Positions 35,377 to 41,802 of a DNA stretch of 41,802 bases are shown in pieces. The position numbers and the translations under genes are program-made. The notes under the pieces are model-generated. The model was given only the letters and a program-made list of their open reading frames with translations, was not told the origin of the DNA and searched no databases. The DNA is from Aquabacter sediminis (GTDB lineage Bacteria > Pseudomonadota > Alphaproteobacteria > Rhizobiales > Xanthobacteraceae): assembly GCF_028863665.1 (NCBI RefSeq), contig NZ_JARBFX010000019.1, positions 1-41,802 on the forward strand, read 5' to 3'. The stretch's first letter is position 1, and each line of letters begins with the position of its first letter.

Positions 35377-36027
35377 TCAGAATTCCACGTCCAGCTCTTC
35401 CAGCTCCTCGGGCTCGGCCTTGGCGCCCTCGATCCATTCCAGCATCAGGGGATGGGACATGATGCGGTCGCGATAGGCCGCGCAGGCGGCATCGAGGGGC
35501 ACGTCATAGGTGGTGAAGCGCGAGCAGACCGGCGCGAACATGGCGTCCGCCAGGGTCGGGCGCCCGCCCATGAGGAACGGCCCGCCATGGGCGGCGAAGC
35601 AGCCGCGCCAGATGGCCACGATCCGCTCGATGTCCGCCCGCGCGCCGGCCCACACCTTGAAGCCGGGATACCGGCCCTTGATGTTCATGGGCAGGGCGGA
35701 GCGCATATTGGCAAAGCCCGAATGCATCTCGCCGGAAATGGACAGGCAGTGGGCGCGGGCCGCCCGGTCGTCCGGCAGGAGGCCGGCCTGGGGGAACACT
35801 TCGTTCAGATAGGAGGCGATGGCCAGCGTGTCCCACACCGTCACGCCCTCATGCACCAGGCGGGGCACCAGGAAGGACGGGGAGAGCAGCAGAAGCTCGG
35901 CCTTGGCGGAGGGATCGTCCACCGGCACGCGCTCCTCCTCGAAGGTCAGGCCGGCCATTTTGCACAGCAGCCAACCCCGAAGCGACCACGAGGAATAATT
36001 CTTGCTGGAAATGGTCAGCGTGCTCAT
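35377..36027 (-). CDS. Glutathione S-transferase family protein
   Basis: 216 aa. The thioredoxin-like N-terminal domain starts TLTISSKNYSSWSLRGWLLCKMAGLTFEEERV with the catalytic Ser region, then VPRLVHEGVTVWDTLAIASYL (the cis-Pro and glutathione gamma-Glu-binding motif). The helical C-terminal domain includes GGRPTLADAMFAPVCSRF. Similar to the YfcF-like subgroup. It ends with an unusual Glu-rich tail (EPEELEELDVEF). It diverges from phaZ, sharing a 277-nt gap that holds a PhaR-like box. Substrate unknown. Confidence 0.85.
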   Translation of the reverse strand: MSTLTISSKNYSSWSLRGWLLCKMAGLTFEEERVPVDDPSAKAELLLLSPSFLVPRLVHEGVTVWDTLAIASYLNEVFPQAGLLPDDRAARAHCLSISGEMHSGFANMRSALPMNIKGRYPGFKVWAGARADIERIVAIWRGCFAAHGGPFLMGGRPTLADAMFAPVCSRFTTYDVPLDAACAAYRDRIMSHPLMLEWIEGAKAEPEELEELDVEF

Positions 36028-36074
36028 GCCGGGCCCCGATTTTCGCCGCGAGGATCAATCTTAGCGGTTGCATG

Positions 36075-36084
36075 TTGCATTGCA
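36075..36084 (+). promoter_or_regulatory. PhaR-like box upstream of phaZ
   Basis: TTGCATTGCA, with a second partial copy (TTGCATG) just upstream, at 36068. The TGC-N3-GCA core is the form reported for PhaR. It lies about 220 nt before the phaZ start and 48 nt upstream of the GST start; phaZ is the natural target. Confidence 0.45.
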
Positions 36085-36159
36085 CCACCCCCCGCTTCAA
36101 TATCTAGTTTAGAGGGCTTTACAGGTATATCCGAACCGCGTCAGGGGGAAGGCGAAATT

Positions 36160-36219
36160 ATGACAATCTCCCAAAGACTTAGATCCTGCCGGGCAAAACC
36201 CCGCCGCGGCGCCTCCTAA
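36160..36219 (+). CDS. Small upstream reading frame before phaZ (19 aa), possible leader peptide
   Basis: MTISQRLRSCRAKPRRGAS from the ATG at 36160, preceded by a strong purine-rich ribosome site (AGGGGGAAGG, about 8 nt before the start). It ends 85 nt before the phaZ start. It is basic, with five Arg in 19 residues and no membrane segment. It could be a translated leader or only chance; no homologue is known to me. Confidence 0.3.
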   Translation: MTISQRLRSCRAKPRRGAS

Positions 36220-36304
36220 CGCGGCCGGCGAGACGTTTCATCGCAAGGGAAGAAAAATCGCGGCCACGGGCGCAGTCCGGACGGCCGACAAGGCGCAGGA
36301 TCCC

Positions 36305-37525
36305 ATGATGTACCTAGCCTACCAGACCCAGGCCGACTTGATGGAGCCCATCCGCTTCGGCGCCAAAATGGCGCGGCGGATGCTCGACAGCCCCTTCATG
36401 GGCCTGCTCGGCGGCAATAGCGGCATCCGCCATCTCTCGGCCGCCTATGAGATGGTGGAGCGCGCCGCCCTCTCCCACGCCCGCCTGCCCTTCCACATCG
36501 ACAGCACCACGGTGGGCAACCGCGAGGTGGAGGTGGTGGAGGAGAATGTCTTCCGCATGCCCTTCGGCACGCTCCTGCACTTCAAGAAGGACGTGGACGT
36601 GCCCCAGCCCCGTGTGCTGGTGGTGGCCCCGCTCTCGGGCCATTTCGCCACCCTCCTGGTGGGCACGGTGCGCACCCTCCTGCCCGACCACGACGTCTAC
36701 ATCACCGACTGGCACAATGCCCGCGACGTGAGCCTGGACGAAGGCCCCTTCGCCTTCGACGACTATGTGGAACACGTCATCAAGTTCCTGGAATTCATGG
36801 GTCCCGGCTCCCACCTGCTGGCGGTGTGCCAGCCCTGCGTCCAGGCGCTGGTGGCCGCCGCCGTCATGGCGCAGGAGGACAATCCCGCCCAGCCGCGCAG
36901 CATGACGCTGATGGCCGGCCCGATCGATTGTCGCATCAACCCCACCAAGGTGAACGAGCTGGCCACCTCGAAACCCATCTCCTGGTTCGAGCGCAACCTC
37001 ATCGCCACCGTGCCGCCGGGCTTTGCCGGCAGCGGGCGCAAGGTCTATCCCGGCTTCGTGCAGCTTTCCGCCTTCGTCTCCATGAATCTCGGACGCCACA
37101 TGAAGGCGCATTTCGAGCTTTATGAGAATCTCGCCGCCGGGGAGCTTGAGAAAGCCGAGACCACCAAGGTCTTCTATGACGAATATTTCGCCGTCCTGGA
37201 CCTCGCCGCCGAATTCTACCTGGAAACCGTGCAATATGTGTTCCAGGAATACCGGCTACCCAAGGGCGAGCTGACCTATCGCGGCAACCCCATCGACTTC
37301 AAGGCGATCCGGCGCACGGCGCTGCTCACCGTGGAGGGCGAACGGGACGACATCTGCTCCATCGGCCAGACCGTGGCGGCGCAGGACATCTGCTCCAGCC
37401 TGCGCCCCCATCGCAAGCGCCACCACATGCAGGCGGGCGTGGGCCATTACGGCGTCTTCAGCGGCCGCAAATGGGCGGGGCAGGTCTATCCCCTGGTGCG
37501 CAACCACATCCTCGCCAGTGATTGA
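36305..37525 (+). CDS. phaZ: Intracellular polyhydroxyalkanoate (PHB) depolymerase
   Basis: 406 aa, the usual length for intracellular PhaZ of the Ralstonia PhaZa1 type. The nucleophile elbow AVCQPC (Cys175 in the lipase-box position) carries the Cys typical of these enzymes instead of Ser. MMYLAYQTQADLMEPIR at the start, YITDWHNARDV and the end of the protein HHMQAGVGHYGVFSGRKW with the catalytic His are family-specific. It hydrolyses amorphous granule PHB to 3-hydroxybutyrate oligomers in the cytoplasm. A second Met at 36308 is an alternative start. The upstream TTGCATTGCA box suggests PhaR control. Confidence 0.9.
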   Translation: MMYLAYQTQADLMEPIRFGAKMARRMLDSPFMGLLGGNSGIRHLSAAYEMVERAALSHARLPFHIDSTTVGNREVEVVEENVFRMPFGTLLHFKKDVDVPQPRVLVVAPLSGHFATLLVGTVRTLLPDHDVYITDWHNARDVSLDEGPFAFDDYVEHVIKFLEFMGPGSHLLAVCQPCVQALVAAAVMAQEDNPAQPRSMTLMAGPIDCRINPTKVNELATSKPISWFERNLIATVPPGFAGSGRKVYPGFVQLSAFVSMNLGRHMKAHFELYENLAAGELEKAETTKVFYDEYFAVLDLAAEFYLETVQYVFQEYRLPKGELTYRGNPIDFKAIRRTALLTVEGERDDICSIGQTVAAQDICSSLRPHRKRHHMQAGVGHYGVFSGRKWAGQVYPLVRNHILASD

Positions 37526-37529
37526 TTTC

Positions 37530-37553
37530 CCGCCCGGGACCTATCCCGGGCGG
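37530..37553. terminator. Hairpin terminator after phaZ
   Basis: 10-bp perfect stem CCGCCCGGGA (37530-37539) and TCCCGGGCGG (37544-37553) with a 4-nt loop, between convergent phaZ and the DUF4239 gene. There is no strong T-run. Confidence 0.5.
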
Positions 37554-37566
37554 TGGCTGTCCGCGG

Positions 37567-38394
37567 TCAGCGCAGGGGCGGTGGCCCGGCGAGCGGTCCG
37601 CGCGAGAAGTCCTCGTGGACCTGGTAATATTTCACCGGGTCGATGCGCGAGACGCCCTCCTCATAGGGCTCGTCATTGGCAATGACGCCGCACACCACCA
37701 GCGACACCACCAAGGTGGCGCCCAGCGTCATGACAATGAGCAGCCGCAGCGTCCCCGAATGCACCACCGCCACGGCCAAAATGAGCAGCAGGCCGAGGCT
37801 CAACGTCAGGTAGAGCTTGGTATAGCTCACATGATGGATGGCGATGTCGATGCGCTGGGTGCGGCTCGTAAAGGCCTGGCGCACCAATTCGTCGATCTCC
37901 AGCGGCGCAAGGCCCACGCCGTCCGTCACCTTGTATTGCCCCACCTGGGCGATGATGCCGTAGAGCAGTTCGCGGGCCTTCACGCTGGTTTCGTTATAGG
38001 GGTCGGTCATCTTTTCAAGGATCGGCCATTCCTGCTCGAGGACCAGGCGCCCGTAATCCCGGATATTCTGTCTTATATTGTCGCCAATGGGTGTACCAAG
38101 GCCGTCGGCATGCACCCAGATCTCTGAAAGGGCCCGCGCCTCCTCATTGACCGCCCGCAGGGCGGCGGATTCGTTGTCCCACACGTCCGCGCCCAGAAAG
38201 GCCGCCGTGAGGCCGAAAATGGCGCCCAGCGGACTGAAGACCGAAGCCGATACGCCGGCAAAGGCATTCGGCGACCGCCTGCGCACCCCATAGACGCAAT
38301 AGACGACACTGGCCGCATAGCTCAGCATGAAGATCGTAAGGACAAGCACCTCCTGATCGGAGGGAAGTGAATCCACCCACTGCAACACATTCAT
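37567..38394 (-). CDS. DUF4239-like membrane protein
   Basis: 275 aa from the ATG at 38394 (MNVLQWVDSLP); an upstream TTG is unlikely to be used. It has two N-terminal membrane segments (EVLVLTIFMLSYAASVVYCVYGV and SPLGAIFGLTAAFLGADVW), a central soluble helical region of about 120 residues, and two C-terminal segments (LYLTLSLGLLLILAVAVVH and LLIVMTLGATLVVSLVVCGVI). This 2-soluble-2 layout is that of the bestrophin-like DUF4239 family. Function unknown. The 15-nt motif at 38410-38424 lies 16-30 nt upstream of its start. Confidence 0.65.
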   Translation of the reverse strand: MNVLQWVDSLPSDQEVLVLTIFMLSYAASVVYCVYGVRRRSPNAFAGVSASVFSPLGAIFGLTAAFLGADVWDNESAALRAVNEEARALSEIWVHADGLGTPIGDNIRQNIRDYGRLVLEQEWPILEKMTDPYNETSVKARELLYGIIAQVGQYKVTDGVGLAPLEIDELVRQAFTSRTQRIDIAIHHVSYTKLYLTLSLGLLLILAVAVVHSGTLRLLIVMTLGATLVVSLVVCGVIANDEPYEEGVSRIDPVKYYQVHEDFSRGPLAGPPPLR

Positions 38395-38409
38395 GACAAA
38401 AGCGCTCCG

Positions 38410-38424
38410 CCCGCACTGCAGCAA
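38410..38424 (-). promoter_or_regulatory. Intergenic motif TTGCTGCAGTGCGGG, copy 2
   Basis: Identical on the minus strand to the plus-strand sequence at 31200-31214. It lies just before the DUF4239 start and in the gap shared with homospermidine synthase. Confidence 0.3.
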
Positions 38425-38598
38425 TTGTCCGGCGGGTCAGTGAACCTCATGTGTCAGGAGGACTTACCCTTCAGGCTGTGGCGTGGCTTTTCGATCTTCT
38501 TTCGCTTTGAGGCACACTAGGTGTTGACGGCGCGGTCCCGCCTCAGCATGGTGCCGGCGGCCACGTTGGTGTTGGCCTTTGGAGGAGTATCGAAAATT

Positions 38599-40029
38599 AT
38601 GAGCGATTGGCCGGTTCACGCGACCATCGACGGCCCCATCGTTATGATCGGCTTCGGCTCGATCGGGCGCGGAACCTTGCCGCTGATCGAGCGGCACTTC
38701 GACTTCGACCGGTCCCGCTTCGTGGTGATCGACCCGGTGGACGACGACCGCAAGCTGCTGGACGCGCGCGGCATTCGCTACATCAAGGCGGAAGTGACCG
38801 CCGAAAACTATCGCGACCTCCTCACCCCCCTTCTGACGGCGGGCGGCGGGCGCGGCTTCTGCGTCAATCTCTCGGTGGACGTGTCCTCCGTGGCGATGAT
38901 GGAGCTGTGCCGCGAGCTCGGCTGCCTCTATGTGGACACCGTCATCGAGCCCTGGAAGGGCTTCTATTTCGACGAGACCCTCGGCCCGGCCGCGCGCACC
39001 AATTATGCGCTGCGCGAGGGCCTGCTGGATGCCCGCCGCCGTTCGCCCGGCGGCCCGACCGCCGTGTCCACCTGCGGCGCCAATCCGGGCATGGTGTCCT
39101 GGTTCGTCAAGCAGGCCCTGCTCAACATCGCCAAGGATACCGGTCTCGACCGGCCCGAGCCCAAGACCCGCGAGGAATGGGCCCTGTTCGCCCAGGCGCT
39201 GGGCGTCAAGGGCATCCACATCGCCGAGCGTGACACCCAGCGCGCCCGCGATCCCAAGCCGCGCGACGTGTTCGTGAACACCTGGTCGGTGGAAGGCTTC
39301 GTCTCCGAGGGCCTGCAGCCGGCGGAACTGGGCTGGGGCACGCACGAGAAGGAATTGCCGCCGGAAGGCCGCACCCATGAAGAAGGCTGCGGCGCGGCCA
39401 TCTATCTGATGCGTCCCGGCGCCGACACCCGCGTGCGCTCCTGGACCCCGACGCCCGGCCCGCAATATGCCTTCCTCGTCACCCACAACGAGGCCATCTC
39501 CATCGCCGACTATCTGACGGTGCGCGAGAACGGCAAGGCGGTCTACCGGCCCACCTGCCACTATGCCTACCACCCGTCCAACGACGCCGTGCTCTCGCTG
39601 CACGAAATGTTCGGCTCGGGCGGGCGCATGCAGAGCGACTGGAAGATCCTGGACGAGCACGAGATCGTCGATGGCTGCGACGAGCTGGGCGTGCTGATCT
39701 ATGGCCACGCCAAGAATGCCTATTGGTTCGGCTCCCAGCTCTCCATCGAGGAAGCCCGCCAGCTCGCCCCCTACCAGAACGCCACCGGCCTGCAGGTGAC
39801 CTCCGCCGTGCTGGCCGGCATGGTGTGGGCGCTGGAGAATCCGGACGCCGGCATCGTGGAAGCGGACGAGATGGACTTCCGCCGCTGCCTGGAAATCCAG
39901 ATGCCGTATCTCGGCCCGGTGATCGGCACCTATACGGACTGGACGCCCCTGACCGAGCGGGTGAAGCTCTTCCCCGAGGATCTCGACCTGGACGATCCCT
40001 GGCAGTTCAAGAACATCCTGGTGCGCTGA
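38599..40029 (+). CDS. hss: Homospermidine synthase
   Basis: 476 aa, the expected length (about 477). The N-terminal NAD-binding motif MIGFGSIGRG (16-25) is followed by family segments VDTVIEPWKGFYFD, STCGANPGMVSWFVKQAL, CHYAYHPSNDAV and LEIQMPYLGPVIGTYTDW. It makes homospermidine from two putrescine molecules with NAD as a prosthetic group. GGAGGAG 11 nt upstream supports the ATG at 38599. Homospermidine is a main polyamine of many rhizobia and relatives. Its putrescine could come from agmatine made by the AdiA-like enzyme in this window. Confidence 0.95.
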   Translation: MSDWPVHATIDGPIVMIGFGSIGRGTLPLIERHFDFDRSRFVVIDPVDDDRKLLDARGIRYIKAEVTAENYRDLLTPLLTAGGGRGFCVNLSVDVSSVAMMELCRELGCLYVDTVIEPWKGFYFDETLGPAARTNYALREGLLDARRRSPGGPTAVSTCGANPGMVSWFVKQALLNIAKDTGLDRPEPKTREEWALFAQALGVKGIHIAERDTQRARDPKPRDVFVNTWSVEGFVSEGLQPAELGWGTHEKELPPEGRTHEEGCGAAIYLMRPGADTRVRSWTPTPGPQYAFLVTHNEAISIADYLTVRENGKAVYRPTCHYAYHPSNDAVLSLHEMFGSGGRMQSDWKILDEHEIVDGCDELGVLIYGHAKNAYWFGSQLSIEEARQLAPYQNATGLQVTSAVLAGMVWALENPDAGIVEADEMDFRRCLEIQMPYLGPVIGTYTDWTPLTERVKLFPEDLDLDDPWQFKNILVR

Positions 40030-40047
40030 ACCGCGCCTGCAAGACCC

Positions 40048-40101
40048 GTGCGGCCCTTTCAGGCCGCACCTTCAGCGCCCGCCTCCCCGGCGGGCGCTTT
40101 T
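40048..40101. terminator. Two tandem hairpins after hss, second a rho-independent terminator
   Basis: GTGCGGCC/GGCCGCAC (40048-40069, 6-nt loop) is followed by AGCGCCCGCC/GGCGGGCGCT (40074-40083 and 40089-40098, 5-nt loop) and a TTTTGTTTT tail. It ends hss; it may also serve convergent mgtE. Confidence 0.85.
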
Positions 40102-40182
40102 GTTTTGGGCAAGACAGGGGGCCGGCGGCGGTCCCCTTCCCCACAGTGTCAGGATCGGGTGCCGGGCACCGGCCCCCTCCCC

Positions 40183-41547
40183 TCACAAAATGGTGCCGTG
40201 GAGGAACAGCCAGGCCACCGAGAAATAGATGACGATGCCGGTCACATCCACCAGGGTCGCCACGAACGGGGCCGAGGCGGTGGCGGGGTCGAAGCCCAGG
40301 CGCTTCAGCGCAAAGGGCAGCATGGAGCCCGACAGCGAGCCGAAGGTGACGATGCCGATGAGCGCGACGCCGATGGTGACCGACAGCAGCACCCAGTGCT
40401 CGCCATAGTCGAAGATGCCGGCTTCCTGCCAGATGGCGATGCGGGCGATGCCGATGACGCCGAGGATGGAGCCCAGCACCACGCCCGTGGGCAGTTCGCG
40501 GAACGCCACCCGCCACCAGTCGCGCAGGCGCAATTGCTGGAGCGCCAAGGCGCGGATGATGAGCGAGGTGGCCTGCGACCCCGAATTGCCGCCCGAGCTC
40601 ATGACGAGCGGAATGAACAGCGCCAGCACGATGGCCTTCTCCAACTCGTCGGAGAAGACCTGCATGGCCGAGGTGGTGAGCATTTCGGAGAGGAACAGCA
40701 CGCACAGCCAGCCGGCGCGCTTCTGGATCATCTCCTTGAAGCTGATCTGGAGGTAGGGCTCGTGGATATGCTCCATGCCGCCCATGCGCTGCACGTCCTC
40801 GGTCTGCACGTCGATCATGGCGTCGATCATGTCGTCGAAGGTGCAGATGCCGATGATGTGGCCGGTGGTGTCCACCACCGGGACGGCCAGAAGGTCGTAT
40901 TTGGCGATCAGGCGCGCCACGTCCGCGCGATCCGCCAGCGCATTGGCGGTGATGGGCGCATAGGCCGGCGCCACCGACAGGAGGGGCGCGGCGGGATCGG
41001 CGGTGATGAGCGCCCGCAGCTTCACCACATTGACCAGCTTCTTCGTCGCTGGGTCCAGCAGATAGATGGCGTAGATGGTCTCGCGGGAGGATTCCACCTC
41101 GCGCAGATGGGTCAGCGTCTGCTGCACCGTCCAGTCGCTGGGCACGCTGACGAACTCGGTCGTCATGATGGAGCCGGCGGAATTGTGCGGGTAGGTGAGC
41201 AGCCGGTCGATGCCGGCGCGGGTCTCGGGGGAGAGGCGGTCCTTCAATTCGGAGCGCTTGGGCTCGGCAATCCAGCGCAGCAGGTCGGCCACCCGATCGG
41301 AGGACATGTGCTCCATGAGGTGGGCGGCCTTGTCGCCGGGCAGTTCCTCCATCACCTCGCAGGCCCAGGCGAAATCGGGCTGGTCCATCAGTTCCACCGC
41401 CCAGGCCTCGGGCAGCGTGCCCATGAACTGCACCGCCTCTTCCAGCGACTTGCGGTTCAAAAGCTCCACCACATCGGCCACATGGTGCGCGGCCAGCGCA
41501 CTCGGCGCGGCCGAGATCGCCGCCGTATCGATCGGATCCTGCTTCAT
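40183..41547 (-). CDS. mgtE: Magnesium transporter MgtE
   Basis: 454 aa from the Met at 41547 (MKQDPIDTAAI), which has the expected N-terminus; a longer frame reaches 41586 without better support. The order is: N domain with helical repeats (about 20-120), two CBS domains (about 125-255, with SAGSIMTTEFVSVP and AVPVVDTTGHIIGICTFDDM), then five membrane segments with ISFKEMIQKRAGWLCVLFLSEMLTT and PLVMSSGGNSGSQATSLIIRALAL, the pore-lining GGNSGSQ motif. It is an inner-membrane Mg2+ channel gated by intracellular Mg2+ at the N and CBS domains. Confidence 0.92.
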   Translation of the reverse strand: MKQDPIDTAAISAAPSALAAHHVADVVELLNRKSLEEAVQFMGTLPEAWAVELMDQPDFAWACEVMEELPGDKAAHLMEHMSSDRVADLLRWIAEPKRSELKDRLSPETRAGIDRLLTYPHNSAGSIMTTEFVSVPSDWTVQQTLTHLREVESSRETIYAIYLLDPATKKLVNVVKLRALITADPAAPLLSVAPAYAPITANALADRADVARLIAKYDLLAVPVVDTTGHIIGICTFDDMIDAMIDVQTEDVQRMGGMEHIHEPYLQISFKEMIQKRAGWLCVLFLSEMLTTSAMQVFSDELEKAIVLALFIPLVMSSGGNSGSQATSLIIRALALQQLRLRDWWRVAFRELPTGVVLGSILGVIGIARIAIWQEAGIFDYGEHWVLLSVTIGVALIGIVTFGSLSGSMLPFALKRLGFDPATASAPFVATLVDVTGIVIYFSVAWLFLHGTIL

Positions 41548-41690
41548 CCCTGATCCCCAGTCCGGCCCGCACGCGCAGGCCCCCATAAAGCCCTTAGCCG
41601 GAATGGGAGAAAGCCGTGTGACGCTCGGGCGCCAGGTCAGCCTTCGGACGGATAGAGGGGGGCCAGCCGCGCGCCGCGCGGGGCGCGGGG
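41548..41690. other. GC-rich gap, no gene seen
   Basis: 143 nt between mgtE and the truncated MFS segment. No reading frame with membrane helices is found here in any plus frame. Positions about 41666-41690 are a low-complexity CG/GGC-rich stretch. The mgtE promoter probably lies in this gap, but no clear signal was seen. Confidence 0.3.
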
Positions 41691-41802
41691 GTGAGGGCGA
41701 TCCTGCCCGCCGCCTTGCCGCGCACGGCGACGCTGGTGGGGCTGATGGCTCTGTTCATTGGCGGCAATGTGCTGTGCGCCCTGGCGCCGAGCTATGGCCT
41801 GC
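41691..41802 (+). pseudogene. MFS transporter (DHA1 family) apparently lacking its first two helices; partial at right edge
   Basis: The frame from 41691 reads through ILPAALPRTATL, then GLMALFIGGNVLCALAPSYGL, which is the typical helix 2-3 loop and helix 3 of DHA1 efflux proteins. About 60 residues (helices 1 and 2) should precede it, but upstream the frame is a GC-rich linker and closes at a TGA at 41619-41621. No start with a ribosome site is evident; GTG at 41691 is the nearest. Most likely a 5'-truncated relic; an intact gene with an unusual start cannot be excluded because the rest lies outside. Confidence 0.5.

Noticed and set aside
1-41802. CRISPR array or tRNA/rRNA genes
   Set aside because: No regularly spaced repeats and no tRNA- or rRNA-like sequence were recognised by reading; a covariance-model search was not possible.

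Overview
The window reads as chromosomal DNA of a high-GC alphaproteobacterium, most likely a member of the Hyphomicrobiales (Xanthobacteraceae/rhizobial side). This placement is inferred from gene content: homospermidine synthase, intracellular PHB depolymerase, a Lys/Ala/Pro-rich rhizobial-type small basic protein, a sigma-54 promoter and FNR/FixK-like and PhaR-like boxes. No RNA genes, CRISPR arrays, insertion sequences or prophage genes were recognised.

Layout. 1-1.7 kb: a partial Lys/Ala/Pro-rich basic protein and a degenerate low-molecular-weight phosphatase-like protein. 1.8-6.3 kb: a minus-strand sugar-acid catabolic operon (IlvD/Edd pentonate-type dehydratase, GNAT acetyltransferase, DHRS6-like short-chain dehydrogenase, D-erythronate dehydrogenase DenD). 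6.4-15.4 kb: a cyanophycin (multi-L-arginyl-poly-L-aspartate) locus. On the minus strand are cphA and a double-domain cyanophycinase whose second domain has lost its catalytic His. Divergently on the plus strand are a CphZ/AotO-type M14 dipeptide hydrolase and then, behind a perfect sigma-54 promoter, a cationic amino-acid permease overlapping a tandem UspA protein. 15.5-17.1 kb: an AT-rich insertion carrying one gene, a SEFIR(TIR-like)-domain protein that resembles single-gene antiphage defence. 17.1-22.1 kb: HlyD-RbbA-ABC permease export operon with an FNR/FixK-type box upstream. 22.2-26.3 kb: arginine/agmatine-type antiporter plus AdiA-like decarboxylase. 26.3-31.2 kb: group II truncated haemoglobin, mobA, hrpB and a WD40 protein. 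31.2-33.5 kb: acetoacetate decarboxylase and a patatin-like lipase. 33.5-36 kb: TauE-like exporter, LysR regulator, glutathione transferase. 36-40 kb: PHB depolymerase phaZ, a DUF4239 membrane protein and homospermidine synthase. 40.2-41.8 kb: MgtE, then the apparent 5'-truncated end of an MFS transporter at the right edge.

How the genes fit together. Much of the window concerns storage polymers and arginine flow. Cyanophycin is made (CphA), cut to beta-Asp-Arg (cyanophycinase) and split to Asp and Arg (CphZ). Arginine can be imported (CAT permease) or decarboxylated (AdiA-like) with product exchange, feeding putrescine and homospermidine (Hss). PHB is mobilised by PhaZ, with acetoacetate handled by Adc. 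A decamer TTGC(A/G)(A/T)TGCA, which fits the published TGC-N3-GCA PhaR-type box, is found twice between cphA and cphZ, once upstream of the decarboxylase and once upstream of phaZ. The most interesting hypothesis here is that one regulator couples carbon-storage (PHB) and nitrogen-storage (cyanophycin) metabolism. Coordinates of short motifs were counted by hand; no database or profile search was possible.
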